The notes beneath the pieces are model-generated. The model worked only from the letters and a program-made list of their open reading frames with translations. It ran no database searches and was not told the DNA's origin. This document shows, in pieces, positions 14,392-22,201 of a stretch of 29,042 nt of DNA. Source of the stretch: an uncultured Lachnospiraceae bacterium. GTDB lineage: Bacteria; Bacillota; Clostridia; Lachnospirales; Lachnospiraceae. Position 1 is the first letter of the stretch. Every line of letters begins with the position of its first letter. The translations under genes were made by a program, and so were the position numbers. Location: positions 1 to 29,042 of the forward strand of contig CAKRWX010000004.1 in the NCBI GenBank assembly GCA_934418055.1. Direction: 5' to 3'.

Positions 14392-16077
14392 ATGGATGCA
14401 GTAAGATTTGACGAGTTACAGTTAGACGAGAGAATTGTCCGCGCAGTCACCGATATGGGATTTGAGGCAGCTTCTCCGATTCAGGCACAGGCGATTCCGG
14501 TACAGTTAGAGGGACTGGACATCATTGGACAGGCACAGACCGGTACCGGTAAGACCGCAGCGTTCGGTATTCCGCTGTTACAGAAGATTGATCCGGACAG
14601 CAAGAAGCTTCAGGCCATTGCCCTGTGTCCGACTAGAGAGTTAGCGATCCAGGTGGCAGAGGAGATCCGCAGACTGGCAAAATATATGCACGGAATTAAG
14701 GTTCTTCCAATCTACGGCGGACAGGACATCGTAAGACAGATCCGCGGATTAAAGGACGGTACCCAGATCGTCATCGGTACACCAGGCCGTGTCATGGACC
14801 ATATGCGCCGGAAAACCATCCGCTGTGATCATGTACACACCGTGATCATGGATGAGGCGGACGAGATGCTGAACATGGGCTTCTTAGAGGATATGGAGAC
14901 CATTTTAAGCCAGCTTCCAGAGGAGCGTCAGACGGTGATGTTCTCCGCAACCATGCCTCCGGCAATCCAGGAAATTGCCCGTAAATTCCAGAATGATCCG
15001 GTAAATGTAAAAGTTGTCAAGAAAGAATTGACAGTGCCGAAGGTAACTCAGTATTATTATGAAGTAAAGCCAAAGACAAAGGTAGAGGTTATGTGCCGTC
15101 TTCTGGATATGTACGCTCCGAAACTGTCTGTGGCATTCTGTAACACCAAGAAGCAGGTTGACGAGCTGGTTCAGGAGCTTCAGGGACGCGGTTATTTTGC
15201 AGAGGGTCTTCATGGAGACTTAAAGCAGGAGCAGAGAGACCGTGTTATGAACAGCTTCCGTAACGGTGCCACTGAGATTCTGGTAGCGACGGATGTGGCA
15301 GCCAGAGGTATCGACGTTGACGATGTAGAGGCAGTATTTAACTACGACATTCCACAGGATGACGAGTATTATGTACACCGCATTGGCCGTACTGGTCGTG
15401 CAGGCAGAGATGGTATTGCGTTCAGCTTCGTGGTAGGCCGCGAGGTATATAAGCTTCGTGACATCCAGCGTTACTGCAAGACCCGTATCATTCCGCAGGC
15501 GATCCCGTCTCTGGATGATATCACTGAGATCAAGGCAGAGAAGATCATGGATCAGGTAAAAGAGACCATCAACAATGTAGATTTGACCAAGATGATCCAG
15601 GTGATTGAGCAGAAACTGGTGGAAGAGGATTACACAGCTATGGACGTGGCAGCTGCATTATTAAAGATTGCCATGGGTGAGGAAAATGAGGACATTGCCG
15701 AGAGCGGCCATTTAGCTCCGTCTCTGGATGAGTTAGACCGTTATGGCCGTGACAGCCGTGGACGCGGTGGAAGAAACGGCGGCAGACGTGACGGCGGCCG
15801 CGGAGGCCGTGGCGGAAGAGACGAGAGAAGCGGTATGGCACGTCTTTTCATCAACATCGGTAAGAACCAGAATGTCCGCCCAGGTGACATTTTAGGTGCC
15901 ATTGCAGGCGAGTCCGGTATTCCAGGACGTATGGTTGGAAGCATTGATATGTATGACAAATATACCTTTGTCGAGGTTCCAGAGGAAAATGCGGAATCTG
16001 TATTAAAAGCCATGAAGAACGCAAAGATTAAAGGTAAAAATATCCGCATGGAAGTGGCAGGTTCCAAAGGCAGATAA
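14392..16077 (+). CDS. DEAD-box ATP-dependent RNA helicase with RGG tail and DbpA-type RNA-binding domain
   Basis: A 561-residue cytoplasmic RNA helicase of the CshA/CsdA/DbpA group, acting in ribosome assembly, RNA decay or cold adaptation. The Q motif is near 25-32, motif I AQTGTGKT at 48-55, PTRELA near 85, DEAD at 154-157, SAT near 185, and HRIGRTGRAGR near 322-332. After the two RecA-like domains and a helical extension there is an Arg/Gly-rich stretch at about 450-480 (repeated GRGGR/GGRRDGG units). Then from about 483 comes a DbpA-type RNA-binding domain (ARLFINIGKNQNVRPGDILGAIA...). All helicase motifs are intact. AAGGGA at 14375-14380 precedes the ATG. The leader upstream has a complete terminator. 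nagA follows 36 bases after the stop without an intervening terminator. Confidence 0.95.
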   Translation: MDAVRFDELQLDERIVRAVTDMGFEAASPIQAQAIPVQLEGLDIIGQAQTGTGKTAAFGIPLLQKIDPDSKKLQAIALCPTRELAIQVAEEIRRLAKYMHGIKVLPIYGGQDIVRQIRGLKDGTQIVIGTPGRVMDHMRRKTIRCDHVHTVIMDEADEMLNMGFLEDMETILSQLPEERQTVMFSATMPPAIQEIARKFQNDPVNVKVVKKELTVPKVTQYYYEVKPKTKVEVMCRLLDMYAPKLSVAFCNTKKQVDELVQELQGRGYFAEGLHGDLKQEQRDRVMNSFRNGATEILVATDVAARGIDVDDVEAVFNYDIPQDDEYYVHRIGRTGRAGRDGIAFSFVVGREVYKLRDIQRYCKTRIIPQAIPSLDDITEIKAEKIMDQVKETINNVDLTKMIQVIEQKLVEEDYTAMDVAAALLKIAMGEENEDIAESGHLAPSLDELDRYGRDSRGRGGRNGGRRDGGRGGRGGRDERSGMARLFINIGKNQNVRPGDILGAIAGESGIPGRMVGSIDMYDKYTFVEVPEENAESVLKAMKNAKIKGKNIRMEVAGSKGR

Positions 16078-16094
16078 TTTTCAGCAGATAATTT
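16070..16094 (+). repeat. Short direct repeat across the helicase stop codon
   Basis: The 11-base word GCAGATAATTT occurs at 16070-16080, spanning the helicase stop, and again at 16084-16094, a period of 14 bases. It looks like a small local duplication. Confidence 0.6.
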
Positions 16095-16113
16095 CATAGG
16101 AGGTATTTGGGGT

Positions 16114-17253
16114 ATGGTTATTCAGAGCAGACGTGTATGGATCAGCGGGCAGTTTCTGGAGGCAGCGCTGAAGGTTGAGGACGGCAAGATCGTGCAGATC
16201 TATCCGTATGGAACAGTAGAGGCGGATGTGGACTACGGAACGAAACGGATCGTTCCAGGGTTTATCGATGTCCATACCCATGGCGCCTATGGGTTTGATA
16301 CCAATGACGCAGAAGCCGATGGATTACGGAACTGGATGAAACGGATTCCGGAAGAAGGCGTGACTGGTATTCTTCCAACTACAGTCACTCAGATGCCGGA
16401 TGTGCTGACTGCGGCAGTTGCCAATGTGGCAGAGGTTGTGAAAGAAGGATACGAAGGCGCAGAGATCCTGGGTATCCATTTTGAAGGACCGTATCTGGAT
16501 ATGGAGTACAAGGGGGCCCAGCCGCCGGAAGCCATTGCGGTTCCTTCTGTAGAGCAGTTCCAGATGTACCAGAAAGCAGCCAATGGCCTGATCCGCTACA
16601 TCACCTTGGCACCGGAGCATGACCCGGATTTCGCTCTGACCAGATATTGCAAGGAGACTGGCGTGGTAGTCAGCATGGGCCATTCCTCAGCCACCTATGA
16701 GCAGGCCATGATGGGTATCGCCAACGGTGCCACCTCCATGACCCACGTATTTAACGGTATGACTGCATTCCATCACCGGAAACCAGGATTGGTGGGTACC
16801 GCCTTCCGTGTGCGGGATATTTTCGGAGAAGTAATTTGTGATGGATGCCATTCCCATGTGGCGGCGCTGAATGATTTTTTTGCAGCCAAAGGCCGGGATT
16901 ACGGAATCATGATCAGTGATTCCCTGCGTGCAAAGCATTGTCCTCCAGGCGGCGATTATGAGCTTGGTGGACATCCAATCGAAATCCGGGACAATGGACT
17001 GGCGTATTTGAAGGGAACAGATACCATTGCAGGAAGCACCTTACATATCAATAAGGGGCTGAAACTGCTTGTGGAAGAGGCACTGGTGCCATTTGATACG
17101 GCATTGAATGCCTGCACCATTAACCCGGCCAGATGTTTACGGGTTGACGATCGGAAGGGACGGCTGGCTGCGGGGTATGATGCAGATCTTGTGGTGCTGG
17201 AAGATGACTATGAGGTCTGCCAGACGTATTGTAAGGGCGTAGAAATGCTATAG
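16114..17253 (+). CDS. nagA: N-acetylglucosamine-6-phosphate deacetylase
   Basis: A 379-residue amidohydrolase that removes the acetyl group of N-acetylglucosamine 6-phosphate in amino-sugar catabolism and peptidoglycan recycling. The metal and substrate residues of the family are visible: H54 and H56 in GFIDVHTHG, E124 in FEGPY, H190 in MGHSSA, H211 in THVFNGM, the DGCHSHV segment, and catalytic D269 in ISDS. Length and order of blocks are normal. AGGAGG lies about 10 bases before ATG 16114. No nagB (deaminase) gene accompanies it. It lies 36 bases behind the RNA helicase gene with no terminator between, so it may depend on that promoter at least in part. A bidirectional terminator follows. 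Confidence 0.94.
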   Translation: MVIQSRRVWISGQFLEAALKVEDGKIVQIYPYGTVEADVDYGTKRIVPGFIDVHTHGAYGFDTNDAEADGLRNWMKRIPEEGVTGILPTTVTQMPDVLTAAVANVAEVVKEGYEGAEILGIHFEGPYLDMEYKGAQPPEAIAVPSVEQFQMYQKAANGLIRYITLAPEHDPDFALTRYCKETGVVVSMGHSSATYEQAMMGIANGATSMTHVFNGMTAFHHRKPGLVGTAFRVRDIFGEVICDGCHSHVAALNDFFAAKGRDYGIMISDSLRAKHCPPGGDYELGGHPIEIRDNGLAYLKGTDTIAGSTLHINKGLKLLVEEALVPFDTALNACTINPARCLRVDDRKGRLAAGYDADLVVLEDDYEVCQTYCKGVEML

Positions 17254-17317
17254 ATGGGGTCCGGAGTCAGACATGGTGGAAGCACGTCGGACTCCTACGG
17301 TATTGGCGTGATAAAAT

Positions 17318-17370
17318 AAAAAGCAGGTTCGCTTGCGATAGACTTAGCTATCGGGCGAATCTGCTTTTTT
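17318..17370. terminator. Bidirectional intrinsic terminator between nagA and the GH4 gene
   Basis: Inverted repeat with AAAAAGCAG at 17318-17326 matching CTGCTTTTT at the other end, plus inner paired blocks TTCGC/GCGAA and CGATAG/CTATCG with a small asymmetric bulge. It has six T at 17365-17370 on the + strand and five A at the left, so it can stop both the + (nagA) and - (GH4) transcripts. The rest of the 139-base gap holds only a small imperfect hairpin (GGAGTC 17263-17268 with GACTCC 17290-17295) lacking a T tail. Confidence 0.85.
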
Positions 17371-17392
17371 GTTGAGAAAATGCTTGGGGAGT

Positions 17393-18796
17393 TTAGTTTT
17401 TCCATCCCTCTGGCAGATATTTCATGGTATTCTCGATCATATCGTCAGCCAGCTTCTTCACATCCTCAACAGATGGATTGTGGCCTTTTACCAGTGGATC
17501 GTTTAAGAATGCCTTGTATACCAGCTCGCGGTCACAGGTGAGGGCAGCCTGTAAGGTGTATTCGTGGTTTTCTACGTGCGGTTTTACCAGGTTTAAGACG
17601 CCTTCTGGCAGATTACCGGCGATCAGCGGTTTGATAGAATCACGGCTGAATACAGCGTTAGTTTCTACGACTGCACTTGCTGGCAGATTCGGGATCTGAA
17701 GGTTGGTGTTTGGAATGTTGACGTTGCTGACAACACGGTCAAGGCCGCACAGGGACTTGATCAGCAGGATACCCTCTTCTCCGGATGGTTTTAATTCGAT
17801 CTCCTGCTCGCCGCTTACCAGACGGGCACTCTTAGCCAGACGCTCTTTTAAGTCGTTCTTTCTCCATGCAACGGTGGTCAGACCGAATTTCCAGCTCTTT
17901 ACAGTTTCAGGATCATTTAAGTATTCGTTGCCAGGCATAAACTCAGCCAGGTGACGGTCACCGGCAGCTGCGATCAGACCGTAGCGGCGGAACAGATCAA
18001 ATTTTACACGATGAGCGCAGGCAAAGGTGCTGTTTGCCCAGTTCCTATCTGGCTCATTGTAGCCTTCTTCAAAATGTTTATCAATATAGTCCCGATAGAT
18101 TGGGAACAGATCCAGTCCTTTATAGGAAGCCTGATCGAACCAGGTGAAGTGGTTGATACCCAGAACATTGACCATGATATCACGGCGGTCGATATCCTTG
18201 ATTCCGGTGACTTCTTCGCAGATTCCCTTCAATACCTTCTGAGTACCGAATACCTCATGACAGCAGCCAAATGCTTTGATCTCCGGGAAGGTATGGTACA
18301 GAACCTTCACGCACAAGGTCATTGGGTTGGTGTAGTTGATGACCCATGCCTTCGGGCAATACTCCTTGATGGCATTAGCAATGTCTACGAACATTGGGAG
18401 TGTACGCAGAGCACGGATGATTCCACCAGGACCTGCGGTGTCGCCAACGGACTGATAGATGCCTAAACGCTCTGGAAGATGTACGTCGGATTCCATCTCA
18501 TCAAAGGTACCAGGAAGAATAGAGATCACAACGAAATCTGCACCGGTCAGTGCATCGCCGATGGTCTTGCAGGTGGTGTAGTTCCATTTGCCAATGGTAT
18601 CAGGACGCTCGGTTAAATGATTGCCGATGATCTCATTGTGTTTTGCTGCTTCCTCGTCAATATCGTAAAGACGGATGGTTCCGCTTAAAGAGTCATCCAT
18701 GGACAGGTCGGTCATAAAGGTCCATGCCCAGCCTCTGGAGCCGCCGCCGATGTAAGCAATGTTAAGATCTGTTATTTTGTTGTCTGCGTATTTCAT
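17393..18796 (-). CDS. Glycoside hydrolase family 4, probable alpha-galacturonidase
   Basis: A 467-residue GH4 enzyme. These cleave glycosides by an NAD- and Mn-dependent oxidation/elimination route rather than simple hydrolysis. The N-terminal Rossmann segment IAYIGGGSRGW (about 13-23) binds NAD. The diagnostic active-site motif is C179-H180-E181-V182 (in CCHEVFG), with the nearby NYTNPM segment typical of the family. From memory of the GH4 literature, CHEV marks alpha-galacturonidases of the LplD type, whereas CHSV, CHGx and CNxP mark other specificities. This fits the unsaturated-uronyl hydrolases nearby. Start ATG 18796 follows AAGGAGGG; a longer in-frame start at 18835 has no such site. 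It faces the AraC regulator at 19057 across a shared 260-base control region. Confidence 0.88.
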   Translation of the reverse strand: MKYADNKITDLNIAYIGGGSRGWAWTFMTDLSMDDSLSGTIRLYDIDEEAAKHNEIIGNHLTERPDTIGKWNYTTCKTIGDALTGADFVVISILPGTFDEMESDVHLPERLGIYQSVGDTAGPGGIIRALRTLPMFVDIANAIKEYCPKAWVINYTNPMTLCVKVLYHTFPEIKAFGCCHEVFGTQKVLKGICEEVTGIKDIDRRDIMVNVLGINHFTWFDQASYKGLDLFPIYRDYIDKHFEEGYNEPDRNWANSTFACAHRVKFDLFRRYGLIAAAGDRHLAEFMPGNEYLNDPETVKSWKFGLTTVAWRKNDLKERLAKSARLVSGEQEIELKPSGEEGILLIKSLCGLDRVVSNVNIPNTNLQIPNLPASAVVETNAVFSRDSIKPLIAGNLPEGVLNLVKPHVENHEYTLQAALTCDRELVYKAFLNDPLVKGHNPSVEDVKKLADDMIENTMKYLPEGWKN

Positions 18797-18871
18797 TAGA
18801 AAACCCTCCTTATAAAATTTGGTGTTGTGAATCAATTCCGAATTTCTTATGGACTTATCATACTATAAACG

Positions 18872-18901
18872 AGTATAATATTCTTATAAAATCGGTTACA
18901 A
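18872..18901 (-). promoter_or_regulatory. Promoter of the GH4 gene
   Basis: Read on the minus strand: TTGTAA (18896-18901), an 18-base spacer, and TATACT (18872-18877). Its -35 lies inside the left copy of the GGYTACAAAA repeat, so a factor bound there would touch RNA polymerase. Confidence 0.6.
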
Positions 18902-18932
18902 AACTTCAATTTTCGTATTATTGGCTACAAAA
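18894..18932. promoter_or_regulatory. Candidate AraC-type operator: two GGYTACAAAA direct repeats
   Basis: GGTTACAAAA at 18894-18903 and GGCTACAAAA at 18923-18932, in the same orientation and 29 bases apart, overlapping the GH4 -35 element. AraC-family activators commonly bind direct repeats at this position. The link to the regulator encoded at 19057 is inferred from position only. Confidence 0.4.
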
Positions 18933-18950
18933 TGTAAGATTTCTACTAGC

Positions 18951-19037
18951 GGATCTACTGGCTGAGGGATCTGCTGGCGGATACGTCAATGATGAGGAAG
19001 ATCAGGAGCATAGATAAGCAGCATAGATCAGCAGATC
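18951..19037 (+). repeat. Short imperfect tandem repeats upstream of the AraC gene
   Basis: GGATCTACTGGCTGA at 18951-18965 is followed by GGATCTGCTGGCGGA at 18967-18981 (13 of 15 equal). GCATAGATAAGCA at 19008-19020 is followed directly by GCATAGATCAGCA at 19021-19033 (12 of 13 equal). CAGCAGATC at 19029-19037 is the reverse complement of GATCTGCTG at 18968-18976, so the two repeat pairs could fold together in the leader RNA. Confidence 0.55.
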
Positions 19038-19056
19038 AGGAAAGGATACAGAGAAG

Positions 19057-20037
19057 ATGGAGCGGACATTATATAAGCATATCATAGACGGGCTGGAGAT
19101 GGATCAGGTGATCCGTGACCATGAATATTCCATGGTCTCCAGACACCTTCATGAGACGTATGAGCTTTATTATCTGGCAGAAGGACAGCGGTATTATTTC
19201 ATAGAACGTCAGACCTATCTGGTGAAAGCCGGGGATGTGGTGCTGATCAAACCCAATCAGATCCATAAGACCAGCATGGCGGGAGAATCTTATCATAACC
19301 GGATTCTGCTGCAGATCGACAGGGCATTTATGGATGGGGTGTTGAAAGCCTGCGGACTTGAGAACATGGAGACGGTGTATGGGCAGGATGCGGAGATCCT
19401 GCATATTTCCGAGGAAAAGCAACCGGTGATCCTGGAATTATTTGCTTCTATGGAACGGGAAATGGCACAGAGGCAAAAAGGGTGGCTGACAGCAGTAAAG
19501 CTGCAGCTGGCCAGATTATTACTAGAAGTAACCCGCTGTCCACAGATCACAGAGCAGCCGATGCAGAATGGCATATGGAATCTGATCGGAACCGGACATG
19601 GAGAAAACCGGATAGAAGGAAGCACTCTGACTCAGGAAGAACAGAAAAAGGATAGTGGGGCGTCTGCCAGATTAGAAAAAGGTCGAGCTTCTACGATCTG
19701 GAAACACCAGAAAGTCAATCAGGTAGCGGATTATCTGGGCAGACATCCGGAGACCAGCGAATCCTTAGAGGAACTGGCGAAACGTTTTTACATCAGCAAA
19801 TCCTATTTAAGCCGGATTTTCCGGGAGGTGACCAGTTTTACGGTCAATGAATACAAAAATGTCAGCCGCATCAAAAAATCCCAGCAGCTGCTTTTGCACA
19901 GTGACTGTTCCATTACAGAAGTTTCTGATCTGCTGGGATTTGAAAATCTGACCTATTATGAACGGGTATTTAAGAAATACACCGGTGTCACTCCGTTAAA
20001 ATACCGGAAAGAGAATGGTTATTCAAGATCTTTTTAA
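19057..20037 (+). CDS. AraC-family transcriptional regulator with cupin sensor
   Basis: A 326-residue regulator. The N-terminal ~130 residues form an AraC-type cupin sugar-sensing domain (HLHETYELYYLAEGQRYY, then AGDVVLIKPNQIHK, the usual histidine-ending loop). Residues about 225-325 hold the two helix-turn-helix units: ESLEELAKRFYISKSYLSRIFREV, then SITEVSDLLGFENLTYYERVFKKYTGVTPLKYR. Between them is an unusually long, polar linker (about 175-225) that I do not recognise. ATG 19057 follows AGGAAAGGA. It is divergent from the GH4 gene, so it probably activates that gene in response to a uronide. Its 3' end overlaps the convergent second AraC gene by 50 bases. Confidence 0.9.
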   Translation: MERTLYKHIIDGLEMDQVIRDHEYSMVSRHLHETYELYYLAEGQRYYFIERQTYLVKAGDVVLIKPNQIHKTSMAGESYHNRILLQIDRAFMDGVLKACGLENMETVYGQDAEILHISEEKQPVILELFASMEREMAQRQKGWLTAVKLQLARLLLEVTRCPQITEQPMQNGIWNLIGTGHGENRIEGSTLTQEEQKKDSGASARLEKGRASTIWKHQKVNQVADYLGRHPETSESLEELAKRFYISKSYLSRIFREVTSFTVNEYKNVSRIKKSQQLLLHSDCSITEVSDLLGFENLTYYERVFKKYTGVTPLKYRKENGYSRSF

Positions 20038-20875
20038 ATTGTCCCGGGGTGTATCCGGTGGTCTGCTTGAAGGACCGGATAAAGTTGGAATAGTCATTAA
20101 ACCCGGACAGATGGCACACCTCGGAGACCGTGTGATCCTGGGATAATAAGGTTTTGGCAAGAGCCACCCGTTTGACCAGCACATACTGGAAAATGGTGCT
20201 TTCCGTTTCTGACTTAAACAGATGGCTCAGATAATATTTATCCAGGGAAAGTGCACTGGAAATGGAATCCAGAGTCAGGGATTCCGTCAGGTGACTGTCA
20301 ATATAATTCATGATGGCCTGTGTGCGGTGAGGAGAGGGCAGGATGGTTTTCGGCGCTGTGCGGTTCCAGGCTTCATTGATCAATACCAGAAGCTGCAGCA
20401 CCAGGGCTGTGGCCAGAATATCATTGCCGTAGTGTTCGGTCTCATTTATGGCATTTTTTAAGGAGTGGGCCAGCTCCAGAAAATGCGTCCGGTCCGCATC
20501 AGATAAGGAGACCAGATTGCCTTCTCCTGGCTTCCGGTGAAAACAGGTCAGCAGGTTGGTACGGGAAGTACAGTACTGTTTGATAAAATCCGGGCTCACG
20601 TGGATCACGATCCGGCTGAAGGGCGTATTGGTGGTGTTGATGGCCTTATGGATCTCATTGGAAGAAAATAAGATCAGGCTTCCAGGAGTCATGTTGTAAC
20701 AGACATTTTCCACAAAATACTGGACATGGCCGTCTAACAGATAATAGAGCTCAAAGCGGTTATGCATGTGAAATTCCGTATTTCCTGCAGCCGGACTGGT
20801 CATCATATCACAGCTGAAGGGCTGATTGGAATAATCATAATGGTACTCCCGGCTTTTATTGGTATGAGAATTCAT
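19988..20875 (-). CDS. AraC-family transcriptional regulator with cupin sensor
   Basis: A 295-residue regulator with an N-terminal cupin (HMHNRFELYYLLDGHVQYF, then PGSLILFSSNEIHKA) and C-terminal AraC double helix-turn-helix (SLTLDSISSALSLDKYYLSHLFKSE; TVSEVCHLSGFNDYSNFIRSFKQTTGYTPGQFKK). The start is ATG 20875, preceded by AGGAGG; an extended frame up to 20926 has no ribosome binding site. It diverges from the oxidoreductase-isomerase operon across 113 bases and probably controls it. Its 3' end runs 50 bases into the oppositely oriented AraC gene at 19057-20037. The two proteins share the fold but are clearly different in sequence, so they are not a recent duplication. Confidence 0.9.
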   Translation of the reverse strand: MNSHTNKSREYHYDYSNQPFSCDMMTSPAAGNTEFHMHNRFELYYLLDGHVQYFVENVCYNMTPGSLILFSSNEIHKAINTTNTPFSRIVIHVSPDFIKQYCTSRTNLLTCFHRKPGEGNLVSLSDADRTHFLELAHSLKNAINETEHYGNDILATALVLQLLVLINEAWNRTAPKTILPSPHRTQAIMNYIDSHLTESLTLDSISSALSLDKYYLSHLFKSETESTIFQYVLVKRVALAKTLLSQDHTVSEVCHLSGFNDYSNFIRSFKQTTGYTPGQFKKILNNHSLSGILTE

Positions 20876-20948
20876 AGTGCCTCCTAAACTAGACAATCTA
20901 CGCATGTTTTTTATCAATTTATGCAAACATATGGACTATAAATAAGTA

Positions 20949-20954
20949 TATAAT
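20949..20954 (+). promoter_or_regulatory. -10 element of the oxidoreductase-isomerase operon
   Basis: A perfect TATAAT at 20949-20954, 35 bases before the ATG at 20989. No good -35 lies 16-18 bases upstream, which fits a promoter that needs an activator such as the divergent AraC protein. An inverted repeat ATGTTT (20904-20909) / AAACAT (20925-20930) sits where such an activator might bind. Confidence 0.5.
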
Positions 20955-20988
20955 AGAGTTATCTAAAATGCAATAGGAGGGGTTTTTC

Positions 20989-22167
20989 ATGGAAAAGGTA
21001 AGACTTGGTATTATTGGTATGGGTAACATGGGTTCCGGCCATGCAAAGAATCTGATGGACGGAAAGGTACCTGAGATTGAGATTACTGCTGTGGCAGACC
21101 GCAAGGAAAGCCGCCGCCAGTGGTGCAAAGAGAATCTTCCAGAGAACGTAAAGATTTTTGAAGAAGGAAAAGATCTGATCGCAGCAGAGGATGTATGTGA
21201 TGCAGTTCTGATTGCTGTTCCACATTATCAGCATCCGGAGCTGAGTATTGACGCACTTCAGCATAATCTGCATGTGATGTGTGAGAAACCTGCTGGCGTT
21301 TATACCAAACAGGTTCGTGAGATGAACGAAGTAGCAAAGAAGACCAACCGTGTATTTGCTATGATGTTCAACCAGAGAACCAACTGCGTATACCGCAAGA
21401 TGCATGAGTTAGTAACCAGCGGCGATTTAGGTGCCATCAAGAGAGTAAACTGGATCATCACAGACTGGTATCGTACCCAGTCCTATTATGATTCCGGTGA
21501 CTGGAGAGCTACCTGGGAAGGCGAAGGCGGCGGTGTTCTGTTAAACCAGTGCCCACACAACCTGGACCTGATCCAGTGGATCTGCGGCATGCCATCTAAG
21601 GTACAGGCATTCTGCCACGAGGGCAAATGGCATGACATCGAGGTTGAGGATGATGTAACTGCATACTTAGAGTATCCGAACGGAGCAACCGGTGTATTTA
21701 TCACCTCTACTGCAGACGCGCCAGGTACCAACCGTTTCGAGATCACCTTAGAGAAAGGCAAACTGGTATGTGAGAATAACGTTCTGACTCTTCATGAACT
21801 GGAAGTCAGCGAGCGTGAGTTCTGCAAGACAGCCAAAGGCGGATTTGATAAGCCACCTTGCCATGTAAAAGAAGTAGAGACTGACGGATTAAATGAGCAG
21901 CACGTTGGCGTATTAAGAGCATTTGCCGGCAGAATCCTTCACGGAACTCCATTAGTAGCAGAGGGAGAAGAGGGTATCAACGGTCTGACTCTTTCCAACG
22001 CAATGCATTTATCCAGCTGGTTAGGACATGCAGTGGAGCTTCCATTTGATGAAGATCTGTTCTTAGAGGAGCTGAATAAGCGTCGTGCAAACTCCAAGAA
22101 GAAAGAGCATGTAAAAGAGTTGGTTCTGGATACCGTGAACTCTTATGGTTCCAAGCAGAGCGTATAA
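20989..22167 (+). CDS. Gfo/Idh/MocA-family NAD(P)-dependent sugar oxidoreductase
   Basis: A 392-residue cytoplasmic dehydrogenase. The N-terminal Rossmann fold has GIIGMGNMGSGH at about 8-18. The family EKP motif is E99-K100-P101. The catalytic region shows N186-Q-C-P-H190-N-L-D193, with the lysine, aspartate and histidine usual for sugar or inositol oxidation. The C-terminal part is the alpha/beta substrate domain. The substrate is not readable; in this context a uronic acid, a keto-sugar or a glycoside oxidised before elimination is plausible. ATG 20989 follows AGGAGGGG. It is the first gene of a two-gene operon, 34 bases ahead of the isomerase, behind a TATAAT and divergent from an AraC gene. 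Confidence 0.92.
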   Translation: MEKVRLGIIGMGNMGSGHAKNLMDGKVPEIEITAVADRKESRRQWCKENLPENVKIFEEGKDLIAAEDVCDAVLIAVPHYQHPELSIDALQHNLHVMCEKPAGVYTKQVREMNEVAKKTNRVFAMMFNQRTNCVYRKMHELVTSGDLGAIKRVNWIITDWYRTQSYYDSGDWRATWEGEGGGVLLNQCPHNLDLIQWICGMPSKVQAFCHEGKWHDIEVEDDVTAYLEYPNGATGVFITSTADAPGTNRFEITLEKGKLVCENNVLTLHELEVSEREFCKTAKGGFDKPPCHVKEVETDGLNEQHVGVLRAFAGRILHGTPLVAEGEEGINGLTLSNAMHLSSWLGHAVELPFDEDLFLEELNKRRANSKKKEHVKELVLDTVNSYGSKQSV

Positions 22168-22201
22168 GTTCAGGCATACATAGAAAGGGGATTCTATTCT
22201 T

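Noticed and set aside
15742..15834. Repetitive GGCGG/CGTGG sequence as a possible DNA repeat array
   Set aside because: It is the in-frame Arg/Gly-rich coding stretch of the helicase, not a separate element.
17263..17295. Hairpin GGAGTC/GACTCC just after nagA
   Set aside because: The stem is short with a mismatch and no T tail follows; the true terminator is the longer inverted repeat at 17318-17370.
17951..18466. A 171-codon plus-strand frame opposite the GH4 gene
   Set aside because: It is contained in a clear GH4 coding region, and the protein has no recognisable motif.
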